Assembly: GCA_951802425.1 (NCBI GenBank)
Contig: OX637796.1
Location: 3,720,001 to 3,784,000, forward strand
DNA from: Clavaria fumosa
Taxonomy: Eukaryota > Basidiomycota > Agaricomycetes > Agaricales > Clavariaceae
Direction of reading: 5' to 3'
Length of the DNA stretch: 64,000 nucleotides
Shown here: positions 35,624 through 46,400 of the stretch, piece after piece
How positions within the stretch are numbered: the first letter of the stretch is position 1
Layout: every line of letters starts with the position of its first letter
The notes under the pieces: model-generated
The model's database searches: none
The model's input: the letters and a program-made list of their open reading frames with translations, nothing else
What the model was told of the DNA's origin: nothing
Translations under genes and position numbers: made by a program

Positions 35624-38600
35624 TCACCGAGTAATCTCTTCCTCGCTATTAGAACCGCCATCAACGACGGGGCGTGCAGCATGGTCGGAATTCTCCAGCA
35701 GCATATCACGGCTAGCTGATGACGGTCTGTTTGTATCCGCGACCGAGAAGGGGAAGGACAGTGCTCGGGAGCCTTGAGACTGGGCGCTTGTCTGTCCCTT
35801 CGCCTTCCCGCTTGTACCCGAAAGAATTTTTTGTATTTGCATTATCGCTCGGGGTCTGCTTTTCGCCACCATTGGACAGCTTACCCTGGATGCGCGGAAC
35901 AGTCTATCGACGTCTATCAACGATACATGCAGGGTTGATACTACACAATCGGTCAATCACATCAGAGATAACCCGTCTGAGCACGCATATCGAACGAAAC
36001 CAGCAAGGTCTCCGGAATTGTTTCTAGAATACATGCTTTTGCCGACGTCAAATTTGTTATTCAGCCACAGCCAAAAGATAAGGAAGGACTCACGGTGGAT
36101 CCTCCAATCGATGCGTCGTCTTAAGCCCATAGATACCGTCTCGATCAATCTCCCTCGCAACTATACGAAGGGCAGCTTTGGCTGTGGGTGAGTTTGCTTT
36201 CCCAATCGCCTCCCGATAGTAGTCAACTATAGCTATGATATGTAAGAGCATGGTTCCGGGATGGGGGGACGTAGATAATCTTCGCCCAATGGCGGCGGAT
36301 TTAGGCGAGGCCAGGGTTTTTAGGAGCGAGCTTTGCTTCTGGAGGATGGATGCTGACCGAACAAGCTCGTACTATTGTTGGCGCAAGACTGATAAGTCTG
36401 CTCAAAGAGTGAGCGAATTAGCTGGACTCACAACAAAGTCATGGATAGCCTCTGCCTTATGCAGAAAGGCATCTGCTTTGGTTAAACAGAGATACAAAAA
36501 CATGATTGTCTTTCGACACGAACTTCAGCATCCAAGACACAAGCCAGAGACGCGCCTCTCACCTCTCCAGCAAGTTGTTCTACCCCTCCCGTGGTTGTAA
36601 GGACTTCTATCTTGTTCGATAGGAAGTCCAGGAGGCCAAGCACGGCCTTCCAGAGCTCGTGCCAATGATACTCTTTGGCAAGATGAGCGTTGAAACGCAG
36701 GGAAGAGAAGCGTCTCTCACCAATCCGGATGTTTTCTTGGTTCACATACCACACGACTCGATTGCATATCCTGATGGCAGTCCTAAAAGTGCTCTGCGGA
36801 TAATTATGGAGTAAAATAAGAATAGTCGAACATCACGCACAAGTAGGAAAGAATTTCTAGACGCTTGTGGAGATTGTGCCGGAGCCACAGCACGCAACAG
36901 TCAAGTAACGCACAAACAGGGAGTCGAAGAGAAGGCGAGGTCGGCAACGAGGGTGGCCTCTGCCCATCAAATATCAGCGACTGTGGTCCTCGTTCCCATC
37001 AACAACATACTTGACGGCACAACCAAATATCGGAAGACGTCGGCGAGCAAAGTTTCGCCATGACAGCAGACCGTTCGGCTAATGCAAGCAGGATGTGAAG
37101 GTCCAAGTTTGCGTAAGCAACGGCACGAGGTGATGGGGAGGAATGCGCATGCGCGAAAAGATACGAAGACAAGGTCAGGAGGTTGTGGGGAAACAGAGGG
37201 AGATGTCCGCCTTCCGGCTCATCTTCAATCAAAACGTGACAGAACGTTGGGTTCGCATGGACGAGTTCGAATACAGCCAGCAGTATCACGCTAGCCTTGA
37301 CAGGTCTGATAACTAAGGTCAGACAGAGCCTCCATGAACGCAAGATCTGGCGCACTGGTCCCTGTACAGCTCTTGCGGAGAGCCCGCGAGTGCGGACGCC
37401 GCGGACGCCAGCACACGGGTTGGGTGCAGAGAGGTCCAGACTGATCCGAAGGCGGAAGCCAACGTCGGAGGCGAATCATCAGATATAGATCGATAGGCCC
37501 TGCAGCGCACCCATCAATGAGTGACGTCCCGACAACAGGCGACACACACACTCGACTGCGGCGAGGACCGCGACGTTCGCAGCCCGGCAAATTTTCCGAA
37601 ACATATCCTACCCAAGAAGAGTGATAAGCAGAGACGCCTGTGCGGTGAAAGAGATATCGAAGTGCCTTATCCTGAGATTCTCTGATTCGTTGCAGATAAG
37701 GATTGAGTTTCGCAGCGTCCGACTTGTGATAATTGGCCAAGATAGATAGTAGCAGCGCGGCCTCGAAAGTGTATTGATCGGTGGTTTGCGAAATGATAAA
37801 CTGACGGAGTGAATGAGGATGCTATGCAAGGGAGCTGAAAAGACACATACGGCGACCAGAGCAGGAAAGAAATCACGACGTAAAAAATAAGCACCAGGGC
37901 TGAGCTGGCTTACCGAACACGTGAAAACCAAGGCCAACTGTATCGCCTGATGACGGAGGGATGCTGATAGCCTCTTCAATACGTCACGAACATGGAGGCA
38001 CAATCACGATGAATGACCGACCTGGTGCCTCCTCAAGCGCAATTATGTCGGCAAGCATCGTGACAAGATCCTGCTCAAAGGTCGAAGTGTTGAGTATATA
38101 GACTCGGTTGAGGGAACATACCATGAAAACTCTATCACTCTCGTTGACTCCACCAGCAAAGACTTCCATCACTTCCCATCCGGCGAGATTCTTGGCCAAG
38201 ATGCAACGGACGACGATATTCAGCGTTTCGAGAGAATTGGCCTTGCGAGAGTCGTTATAAGATGATTCCCGTGCATATTTCAAGCAGGCAGAAAACAGGG
38301 CGTTTAACGGTGGCTACTAGACTGGCCATGGTCAACATCCATGCCCCTGTTCACGAGCGAAGGAAAACAAGCTGAACAACCTTGACTCTGCCCAAGCATT
38401 CTGCCCTCGTGAGTCGGTCGAGCTTCTCGACGAGCAGGGCGCGGTCGATGTTCAGTGAGAGCAGATTGGACCAGAATTCGTCTGCGGACTCGTTGGGGTG
38501 TATCGACCCTGGTGGGGCGCCCTATGCAACATTGTCAGAAATCACCCCGAATGCCCTAGCAGGACTCGCCTGGAGTAGTTTATTGTACGCGTTAGCGTAC

Positions 38601-38635
38601 TTTGACACAAAAGCTGACGCACGTCCAGTATGCAT
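35624..38635 (-). CDS. DUF1741 / ARMH3-like armadillo-type protein
   Basis: A multi-exon gene on the minus strand. The first exons are clear: 38570-38635, 38381-38521, 38122-38313, 38022-38070, 37851-37963 and one starting at 37800. They encode KYANAYNKLLQ, GAPPGSIHPNESADEFWSNL, NALFSACLKYARES, AKNLAGWEVMEVFAGGVNES and SPGAYFLRRDFFPALVA. Further blocks are TFEAALLLSILANYHKSDAA, SDDSPPTLASAFGS, FELVHANPTFCHVLIEDE and, near the end, PHPGTMLLHIIAIVDYYREA. The pattern fits fungal DUF1741 proteins, relatives of animal ARMH3, a Golgi-associated factor. The first intron looks GC-AG (CAG|GCGAGT), and the donor near 37,660 is not a clear GT. Downstream exon limits and the stop at 35,624 are approximate. 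The start lies only about 0.8 kb from the transposon block. Confidence 0.6.
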
Positions 38636-39472
38636 CCCCCTTCCAGCTGTCGTTCCGTGAAAGGGCGTATTTTCGAAGCCTTGTAGCTGCGACTCAGGTA
38701 TGGGCACAGCCACCCACTGGTTGATGAACTTGAAAGGCTGAATGTGTGGGATGAATGTGTAACTGTGGTCAGACCTCTCTAATGTCTCTGATCTGTGTTT
38801 TATGTGACCCTGTCTCATCAGCAGAATCATGGCCCACTTTGTTACCTTGCTTGGTCAAGGTCCCTCCAAGCCCACAATTGTGGCTGAGTCTGCCAGCTCA
38901 TTGTGTTAAGATCTGATTCTTTGCTCCAAGAGGGAGGGGTAGTGTAGAGGAGACCAAAAAGGGCAAAGGCAAAGCTGGAGTGGAGCAGAGTCCAAGCAGA
39001 GTCCAGATTGGAGTTGCATGAGGACTTCTCCTCTACACAAAAGGAAAGAACTAGAAGGGGGTCAAAGGGTGGGACTGTGGCCTCAACTTATGGGTTGTGC
39101 CACCACATGTATACATGTCCCAATTTAACCTTGCTGGTACTTTGCTTTCCAGGACAAGGAAGGATGAAGTCTGAAGGGAAATCGCCCAGAGTCTGTCAGA
39201 GTCTGCCGGAGTTTTGTGGAACTTGTCAGGACTGTCAAGAACAGTGAGGACAAAGTCCCTTAACACACAGACCAAGTGACAAGGACCAGAAATAACATTA
39301 ATATTTGAACTGAGGATCATGGAGATACATGGGGGCTTATATGCTACTAGGGTAGGGCATAGGGCAGACTGTAAAACATGAGTACATCAAATATCTACAG
39401 TAATTTCACCTGAGGATTGGGAAGGCATAGATGATACATGTAAGGCAAAGAATAAGTTCCCATGGGCAGTGG
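38636..39472. other. Boundary region between genes and transposon block
   Basis: About 840 bases without a supported gene. It must hold the promoter of the DUF1741-like gene. AG-rich segments such as GGAGTGGAGCAGAGTCC recall the repetitive DNA right of element A (53.1-53.7 kb). The last five bases (39,468-39,472, AGTGG) are the left target-site duplication of element A. Confidence 0.5.
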
Positions 39473-39775
39473 TGTCAGACTTAGTCTCATGCTCACACAA
39501 CTCAATGTAAGGTCAATGATGACAATACTAACATAAGGGGAAAAGGGTACAAGTAGGAAAAAGACGTAGTATATATAGCAGGAGCCCCAGGAGTTGCCAG
39601 TGTTCCCACGCTCAGACCCCATGAGTCACGTGATGCGCCCAGGCCCGGGTCATGTGACTTTTGCATTACATAATCTGCCACCTGTCCAGGTCACATGACT
39701 TTCCCACGATCTTCCCACATCTATTTCGCAACCCTCCCTCTTGCTTCTCAGGTGCTTATGTAAGCAGTCCTGACA
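39473..39775 (-). repeat. 3' LTR of element A
   Basis: 303 bp, TG...CA ends. In sense orientation it carries CTATATATACTACGTC (TATA) and ATGTTAGTATTG, the site complementary to the primer-binding site (antisense copy at 39,523-39,534). A purine-rich stretch lies just inside the element (antisense of CACCCCCCTCTTAAGG), as expected for the plus-strand primer. Confidence 0.9.
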
Positions 39776-39786
39776 TCACCCCCCTC

Positions 39787-41106
39787 TTAAGGCTGGGCGT
39801 CTCGACCAGCTAATTTTGCTTTGTCGGGGTGTTGCTGGAAGAAGTCCCGGAGCAACAGTGTAATGTTAGTGAGGTTGCGACAGGGCTCCCAAGTGTTCTC
39901 CTCCACTGGGTATCCCAACCACTTCACCAAATACTTCACTCCCTGTCCAACCTTCTTGACGTCAAGAATTGCCTCCACATCATACTCCAAGTGGTTGTCA
40001 TCAATCGTGGGGGGTGGGGGTGGAGGCAAGTTCTGGGAAGGGAAAGAGGGGGCAACATATGGAGTGAGTAGCAGCTCATTGAAAACTCGGTAAATGCACC
40101 ATGCTCGAGGGAGCTTGAGCCGGTACGCAGCTGGTCTGACTTTTTCTTCAATGGCAAAGGGTCCAGCGCATTTGTTATCAAGCTTCTTGGAGGGTCGATC
40201 CATTTTCAGGTTCTGAGTGTCCAGCCAGACTAAGTCCCCCTTTGAGTATTCACAACTCAGGCGCTTTCCCTTATCATAGCTGGCCTTCATCACCTCTGCT
40301 GCTTTCCCCATTGCTTCCCTGGCTGCTCTTCGAGACTCTGTGAGCTTGGCCATCCACTCATCTGCCGCAGGGTTCACTTCTGAGGGTGGCCGAATTCCAC
40401 CGTTCCATGGGTGCCGGCCATACTCTAGGTAGAAAGGTGTGAATCCAGTGGCCGAGTGCTTGCAGTTATTGAGTGCGAACTCGGCTGTGGATAGCCACTC
40501 TGCCCAATCGTCCTGCAGATGGTCAACATAGGCCTGGAGATACACTTCAACCTCCTGATTGACCTGTTCTGTCTGTCCATCTGTTTGTGGGTGGAAGGCA
40601 GTGCTTGGGTTTGCCTTAACCCCAATCATCCCATAGAACTCCCTCATGAATCTGGACACGAATTGGGTTCCCCGGTCACTCACAACTTTCTGCGGGACTC
40701 CATGGTCGTGGAAGACCCGGTCTCAAAGGATCTGAGCCGCACCAAGTCCCGTGAGGTCAAGGCCAATAGCTTCGATAAGAGTTTGTTTTGTAAACTTGTC
40801 GACAATGACAAGGATCGCATTGTGACCATGTGAGAGGGGGAAAGGCCCAACAATGTCCCAAGAGATGACTGCCCAGGGGCTCTCAGGGACAGGGTGCGGA
40901 TGGAGAGGAGCAGCACGCCTGGTACGATCAGGCTTGATTCATTGGCATGTCTCACATCCACCTGCATACCGATTGGAATCCTTCACCATGCCCACCCACC
41001 AGTAGGACCTCAACAGAGCCGCCCTCAGCTTCCGTGGACCAGGGTGCCCTGCGATGGGGAGGTCATGCTCAAAGGTGAGCACTGCCTCACATGCTTCTGG
41101 GGGCAC
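39787..41106 (-). pseudogene. Element A integrase C-terminal part with chromodomain
   Basis: The open part 39787-40683 encodes SDRGTQFVSRFMREF, PSTAFHPQTDGQTEQVNQE (integrase core with the catalytic Glu region), a GPY/F-like module (CAGPFAIEEKVRPAAYRL) and a chromodomain (VKYLVKWLGYPVEENTWEP). Between 40,684 and 41,106 the homology continues as broken pieces with stop codons, for example CGG to TGA compared with element C. The frame is cut at 41,106/41,111 by the insertion of element B and resumes at 48,196. Confidence 0.85.
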
Positions 41107-41111
41107 CCATG

Positions 41112-41454
41112 TGTTACAATCTCACCACGTCACCCCCCTCTTTTCCTTTTCACCATATCACTGCCCTCCTTTTCTACCCTTCACGTCTCCCCTTCTCTCA
41201 TATCACATGCCTCATGCCGTGCCCCTCCTATGTTATCACACGTGAGCCATCCCCGGCCTCGCCTCCTATGCACGGACTACACGCTTCCCCCATGCTGCGT
41301 ATGACTCACCCCCCCTGTAGTATATAAGTAGCCGTACCCACCTGTAACAATCCCTTAGGTTGTTACTTCCTATCACATACCTCCTTTGCTCCTATTCAGC
41401 TGACTCTGCCTGAGTTCCTCGAATACCCGGGAGTCAACGCGACAATTGTTGACA
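41112..41454 (+). repeat. 5' LTR of element B
   Basis: TG...CA ends. It contains a TATA box (AGTATATAAGTAG, about 41,318-41,330). AGGTTGTTACTT follows at 41,357-41,368 and is the predicted RNA 5' end, because it pairs with the sequence just after the LTR. Confidence 0.92.
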
Positions 41455-41465
41455 AGTAACAACCT
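41357..41465 (+). promoter_or_regulatory. Self-priming pair of element B: predicted RNA 5' end and primer-binding site
   Basis: AGGTTGTTACTT (41,357-41,368) is the exact reverse complement of AAGTAACAACCT (41,454-41,465), which starts at the last base of the LTR where a tRNA-binding site would normally lie. The first site is about 35-40 nt after a TATA box. This is the arrangement known from Tf1 of fission yeast, where the 5' end of the RNA folds back to prime reverse transcription. The complementarity is seen directly; the mechanism is inferred. Confidence 0.75.
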
Positions 41466-41494
41466 CTCCCCCGCCTACCTCCTCACGGACCTAG

Positions 41495-42115
41495 GCACCC
41501 CCACCCTGCCCGAGCCGAAGCAAGGCTTGCGTATTCGGAGAAGACACACTGGCACGCTTTTGGACGGCGTACGAACGATTTGTCAGGAGGAGAGCCCTCT
41601 TTGGACTGGACCAGGAAACGGACTTTGAACAATTAACACCACCGAGCACACCGTATCGAAGCTACGAAAGCTTCCAGTACCCGAGACACTCCGAGGCTGC
41701 TCAGTTGGCGCCTCGCTACCACTTTGCCACGAAAAGGATTTTTGTACCGCAGGACTTCGCGCGGAACAACCCGTTGACTATCGAACACGCCCCCGACTGG
41801 CGAATATTCCGAAGAACACTCGTAGAGAAGCTACAAGCAGTGGCTGACGAACAGACACACGCAGACGAAGACACGGAATTCCTCCAAGGAAACGAGGATT
41901 TCACAGATTTCGCTAGTGAGAGTGACTACCACAGCGCGCTTGAAGAACTCGAGGAACCGACACACTTGTCTGTGACAACGCAGACCGACGAAGAACCCCT
42001 TACACACCGATCCACCGAAGCGCAAACCGACCTTACATTCGGTTCGCTACAAGATCGCCTGCGTATAAACCTTTTCCAAGACCCACCCCGAATTTGGCTC
42101 CAAGACCTCGACTGA
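41495..42115 (+). CDS. ATG-less open frame in the leader of element B
   Basis: The frame is open for 207 codons from the stop at 41,492 to TGA at 42,113-42,115, four bases before the gag ATG. It has no Met codon, and I found no ATG in any frame between 41,357 and 42,119. The would-be product contains FGLDQETDFEQLTPPSTPYR, APRYHFATKRIFVPQDFA and a strongly acidic second half (DEDTEFLQGNEDFTD). It does not resemble a known domain. It could be translated from a near-cognate codon or after splicing, or it could be non-coding. Confidence 0.4.
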   Translation, partial: APPPCPSRSKACVFGEDTLARFWTAYERFVRRRALFGLDQETDFEQLTPPSTPYRSYESFQYPRHSEAAQLAPRYHFATKRIFVPQDFARNNPLTIEHAPDWRIFRRTLVEKLQAVADEQTHADEDTEFLQGNEDFTDFASESDYHSALEELEEPTHLSVTTQTDEEPLTHRSTEAQTDLTFGSLQDRLRINLFQDPPRIWLQDLD

Positions 42116-42119
42116 ATAA

Positions 42120-43427
42120 ATGGCTGACGCCGCCCCCGCACCTGCCCCTGCCCCCGCACCTGCCCCTGCCCCCGCAGCGGCACCGATAACGTTGAATTTG
42201 AAAATCGCCCCCTACTCGGGAGAGCGAACAGAGTTCCAAACCTTCCTCCGCAGTCTCCACCTGGAATTCAGGGTGAACGCTGCCAGATATCCCACGGACT
42301 TCCTCAAGGTGGTTTTCACCTTGAGCAATATGACAGAAGGCTACGCTGCAGAGTGGGCAAATCAAGCTGCCACGGTTCTGCTGGAGGAAGGAGGAGAGCA
42401 GGTCATCTGGGCGACCTTTGAAGCGAGAATGAGGGAGGCCTTCTCCCCCATTGAAGACCAAGCCCTGGCGGTCCAGAAGATCAACCTCTTCAAGCAAGTG
42501 CAGATGGATGCTGCACAGTTTTTCCAGAAATTCGAAACGCTCATGAACCAGGCCGGCTACGACGAAGAGACGCACTGGAACGTAATCCACGCACTGCTAA
42601 TGAGGGCCTTACACCCTAAACTGATGGAGAAAGTGCTCTCCTGCGCCGAGCAACCCGCGGATTATCAAGCTTTCCGGGTGCTCACGATACGATTAGACCG
42701 CCAGCACCAACTACACACAGCGGTACAAAGAGAAATGCGAGCCCAAACGGCACCTGCTCCTCGCCCCGCCTGGAACCAACCCGCGCAAAGACTGCCTCCT
42801 CAGAACCGATACTGGCGGTCGCCACAGTGGCAACCGCAAGCCGTATACCCGGGACCAAACCAATGGAGTGCACCGCCCGCACAACAACCCCAACAAGCGC
42901 AATGGCAGTCACGTGCGCCGCAACAGCAACAACAACAACAAGGACTGCCACCTGCACAGTGGAACAGGCAGCCCCCGCCCGGAACGAGACAAGGCACTCC
43001 GATGGACACAAGCCGAGGAACCGGCCCCCGTCGTCCGCTCATTTGCCATAATTGCGGACAGGTTGGTCATCCAGCACGACTCTGCCCTGAACCGCCCCAA
43101 CGCCGCTCCACCCCCCGACAACAGGCGAGGCTCGGCAACGCATTCGAAATGCGTTCCCCTCCCGGATATTATACGCCCCCTCTCTTTTCCCCTTACCCTG
43201 TTCCTGCGTACCCCGCTTCGCACCCGGCTTCCCTTACCTCATTCAACCCATCGTACGCCGCCTCGACTGCTGGGCAGAACGACTTTGAAGAAATGGAGAA
43301 CACCATCGCGCAGTTGCGGGACCAGCTGCACATCCAACAGAGGCCCAGGGCACCGACACCTGGACCAGAGACGACTGTAGCAACGTCGAATGCCGGAGAC
43401 GAGGATTTTCCGCAAGGATCCGCCTGA
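42120..43427 (+). CDS. gag: Gag polyprotein of element B (435 aa)
   Basis: Starts at the first ATG of the predicted RNA. An Ala-Pro repeat N-terminus is followed by a retrotransposon gag capsid-type region (APYSGERTEFQTFLRSLHLE, FFQKFETLMNQAGYDEETHW). A Gln/Pro-rich linker and one CCHC zinc knuckle CHNCGQVGHPARLC come next, and the protein ends in a coiled-coil-like segment (MENTIAQLRDQLHIQ). It forms the virus-like particle. The pol frame overlaps its 3' end in the -1 frame. Confidence 0.9.
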   Translation: MADAAPAPAPAPAPAPAPAAAPITLNLKIAPYSGERTEFQTFLRSLHLEFRVNAARYPTDFLKVVFTLSNMTEGYAAEWANQAATVLLEEGGEQVIWATFEARMREAFSPIEDQALAVQKINLFKQVQMDAAQFFQKFETLMNQAGYDEETHWNVIHALLMRALHPKLMEKVLSCAEQPADYQAFRVLTIRLDRQHQLHTAVQREMRAQTAPAPRPAWNQPAQRLPPQNRYWRSPQWQPQAVYPGPNQWSAPPAQQPQQAQWQSRAPQQQQQQQGLPPAQWNRQPPPGTRQGTPMDTSRGTGPRRPLICHNCGQVGHPARLCPEPPQRRSTPRQQARLGNAFEMRSPPGYYTPPLFSPYPVPAYPASHPASLTSFNPSYAASTAGQNDFEEMENTIAQLRDQLHIQQRPRAPTPGPETTVATSNAGDEDFPQGSA

Positions 43428-43453
43428 GTGCTAAGGCAGGATCCTTCTATATT

Positions 43454-46400
43454 GTGCCCGCTCGTCGCCATGTAAAACAGTCCATGAATAACATTCCCCT
43501 ATTCCCATTGTCGAAAGAGGCTGAGAGGGCTAAGCACACCCTCAAGGACCTCACCCCAAAGAAGCTCCCAGGATACAATGATGATGTGGACTGGGACAGA
43601 GACCCCAAGACCACATATGGGAGAGGAGGAGAACGACAACTAGACATGCCAGGATTCGTAACCACACTGGACACTAAGGAAACCCACGACATCAAGTTAC
43701 TAGTCGACTCTGGCTGCACGATGTCCGTCATGAACCTAGAGTGGGCTGTGGCTAGGAAAATAAACCTTACGAGACTCGAGACGCCTATAGTATTCAAGAA
43801 TATTGATGGGACTATGAATATCTCTGGGGCCTTCAAACATTCGGTAACCCTAAGACTCAATATCGGAGGTCACGTCGAAGTGAAACAATTCTTGTTGGGA
43901 CAAGTCACCGGTCACCCGGCGATTCTGGGGCACGATTGGCTACGGTACCACAACCCCAGCATCCGATGGTTTGAGAAATATATCCGCTTCGACAAGTGCA
44001 AGAAAAAGGACTGCCATATTGTAGATTACGGCTATGGCTTTCGAGGCCTGCACGATACAGCAACCGCGTCTGACTGGAAAACCTTATACCCTCAGGTGTT
44101 TGCTGGAAAGACTGGCCAAAAACTGCCAAAGTCCCTGCCGGGAATTGATTACGAGATCAAGTTCAAGAACGACCCTGGCTTCTTGCGCTCGAAAGTCTAC
44201 CCGCTGACCAACAGGGAAGACGAAGCTTTGAAAATGTGGCTCAAAGAAAATTTGGAGAACGGCCGACTAGTCTGGGGAGAATCGGACTATGTTAGTCCGA
44301 TCTTCTTCAAAGATGAAGGGGACAAGCTACGACCCATCATTGACTATAAGCACTTGAACTCGTTTTGTGTCAAGGACATATACCCGCTGCCAAGGATTGA
44401 CGAGACAGTAGCAAGCCTAAAGAAGGCCAAGGTGTTCACAAGTGTAGACGTGGAATGGGGCTACTGGAACGTCGCGATGGCCAAATGGGCGCAACACCTG
44501 GCCGCCATAATCACCAAGTACGGCACGGTATGGCCCACCGTCATGCAATTCGGATTGATGAATGCCCCTTCAGTCTTCCAAAGAAGGATGAATTATATCT
44601 TCCGCACATTGATAGCCACTGGAAAGGTGTTCGTGTACATCGACGATATTCTTGTGGCAACGGAGACGATCGAGGAACACCGACGCTTACTACACGAAGT
44701 ATTCAGGATATTGCTAGAAAACGACCTCTGCGTCTGCGAATCGAAGTGCAAGATAGAGCAGTCGGAGGTCACGTTCCTGGGGCTGCTGATCTCGGAAGGA
44801 AATATTCGACATTCACCCAAAAAATGCAAAGGGATAGCCGACTGGCCGGTGCCGAGGAACAAGCATGCCCTCCAAAAGGGGATTGGTCTACTAAACTACT
44901 TCCGGAGATTCATACAGGGATTCGCTACCGTCGCCAAACCGCTATACGAACTACTGAGCGACAACGCACCGTATATCTGGACAGACCGACAAGAACGAGC
45001 GTGGAAACGCCTGATCGATATATTGCAGAGCGATGTAGTGCTGGCGATCCCACAAGATGAAGGCAAGTGGAAGATGGAAGTAGACGCGAGCAATTACGCC
45101 ACCGGAGGGGTACTATCACAGCAACAACCCGACGGCGTCTGGCGACCCGTAGATTTTATTTCGAAGACCTTCTCTCCGGCAGAGATGAACTATGCGACAT
45201 ATGATAAGGAATTCTTAGCAATCATCAGGGGACTAGAGGAGTGGCGCCACTACTTGCTAGGGGCCAAGGACCCTTTCGAAATCCACACCGACCATGCAAA
45301 CCTTCAGTATTTTCAAAAAAGCCAAAAACTCAACCCTCGACAGACGCGATGGCAATCAAAATTACAGTGCTTTAATTTTGAAGTGAAATACAAACCGGGA
45401 AAAACAAATATGAAGGCGGACGCTCTCTCCCGACGGCCGGACCACTGGGAGGGAACAGACAAATACGAAAAACCCTTAGTACAGGTTTTCCCGGCCCAGC
45501 GCCTTGCTACACTCTTAATCCCCGAGCCGACAATTCACCAATTGCTCCTGGAGGCACATGCAAACACTGTGCCGCCTAAAGCGATACCCTACGAAAAAGG
45601 AGCAGATGGACTTTTCAGACATGAAGGAAAGGTCTGGGTGCCCCAAGACCTAGTACACAAGGTGCTAATGGAGCTACATGACTCCCCACTCGGAGGGCAC
45701 CCTGGACCCGAGAAGACGTTGGAAAGTGTCACCCGACAGTTCACGTGGCCAGGAGCCAAAGAAGACGTAACGGAGTATGTGGACAGCTGCGAAAAATGCC
45801 AAAGGACGAAACCTGACCGCACGAAGCGACGCGCGCCCCTGCACCCCCATGCAATACCGCCCTGCCCGTGGCATACGATCACTTGGGACCTTATCGGGCC
45901 GTTATCAAAGTCTGCTACCCATAATGCCATCCTTGTAATATGCGACAAACTCACAAAGATGACCTTACTGGAAGCCACAGACACGAAGCTCACGGCGCTA
46001 GGAGCAGCGAAAATCCTACGGGACCGCGTACTCCGTAGCCATGGAGTGCCCTGCAAGGTGATAAGCGACCGAGGATCTCAATTCGTCTCAAATTTCATGG
46101 AGGAATTTTATAAAATTATTGGCATAAAAGGAAACCCGAGTACCGCCTACCACCCGCAAACCGACGGACAGACGGAAAGAATGAACCAGGAGATAGAAAT
46201 ATACCTGCGTTCATACGTGGACTTCATGCAAGACGATTGGTCGGACTGGCTACCCACTGCGGAATTCGCCTTGAACAACCGACAGCACTCCGCGACCAAA
46301 TATAGCCCCTTCTTCTTAAACTATGGTTTTCACCCTCGTATGGGTGATATTAGCTTGCCCGACGTGCCGCATACCCCGGAGGCCTCTGACTTCGCCACAA

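Noticed and set aside
42868..43380. Alternative plus-strand frame inside gag of element B
   Set aside because: It is a shadow frame of the Gln/Pro-rich linker; gag with its zinc knuckle is in another frame.
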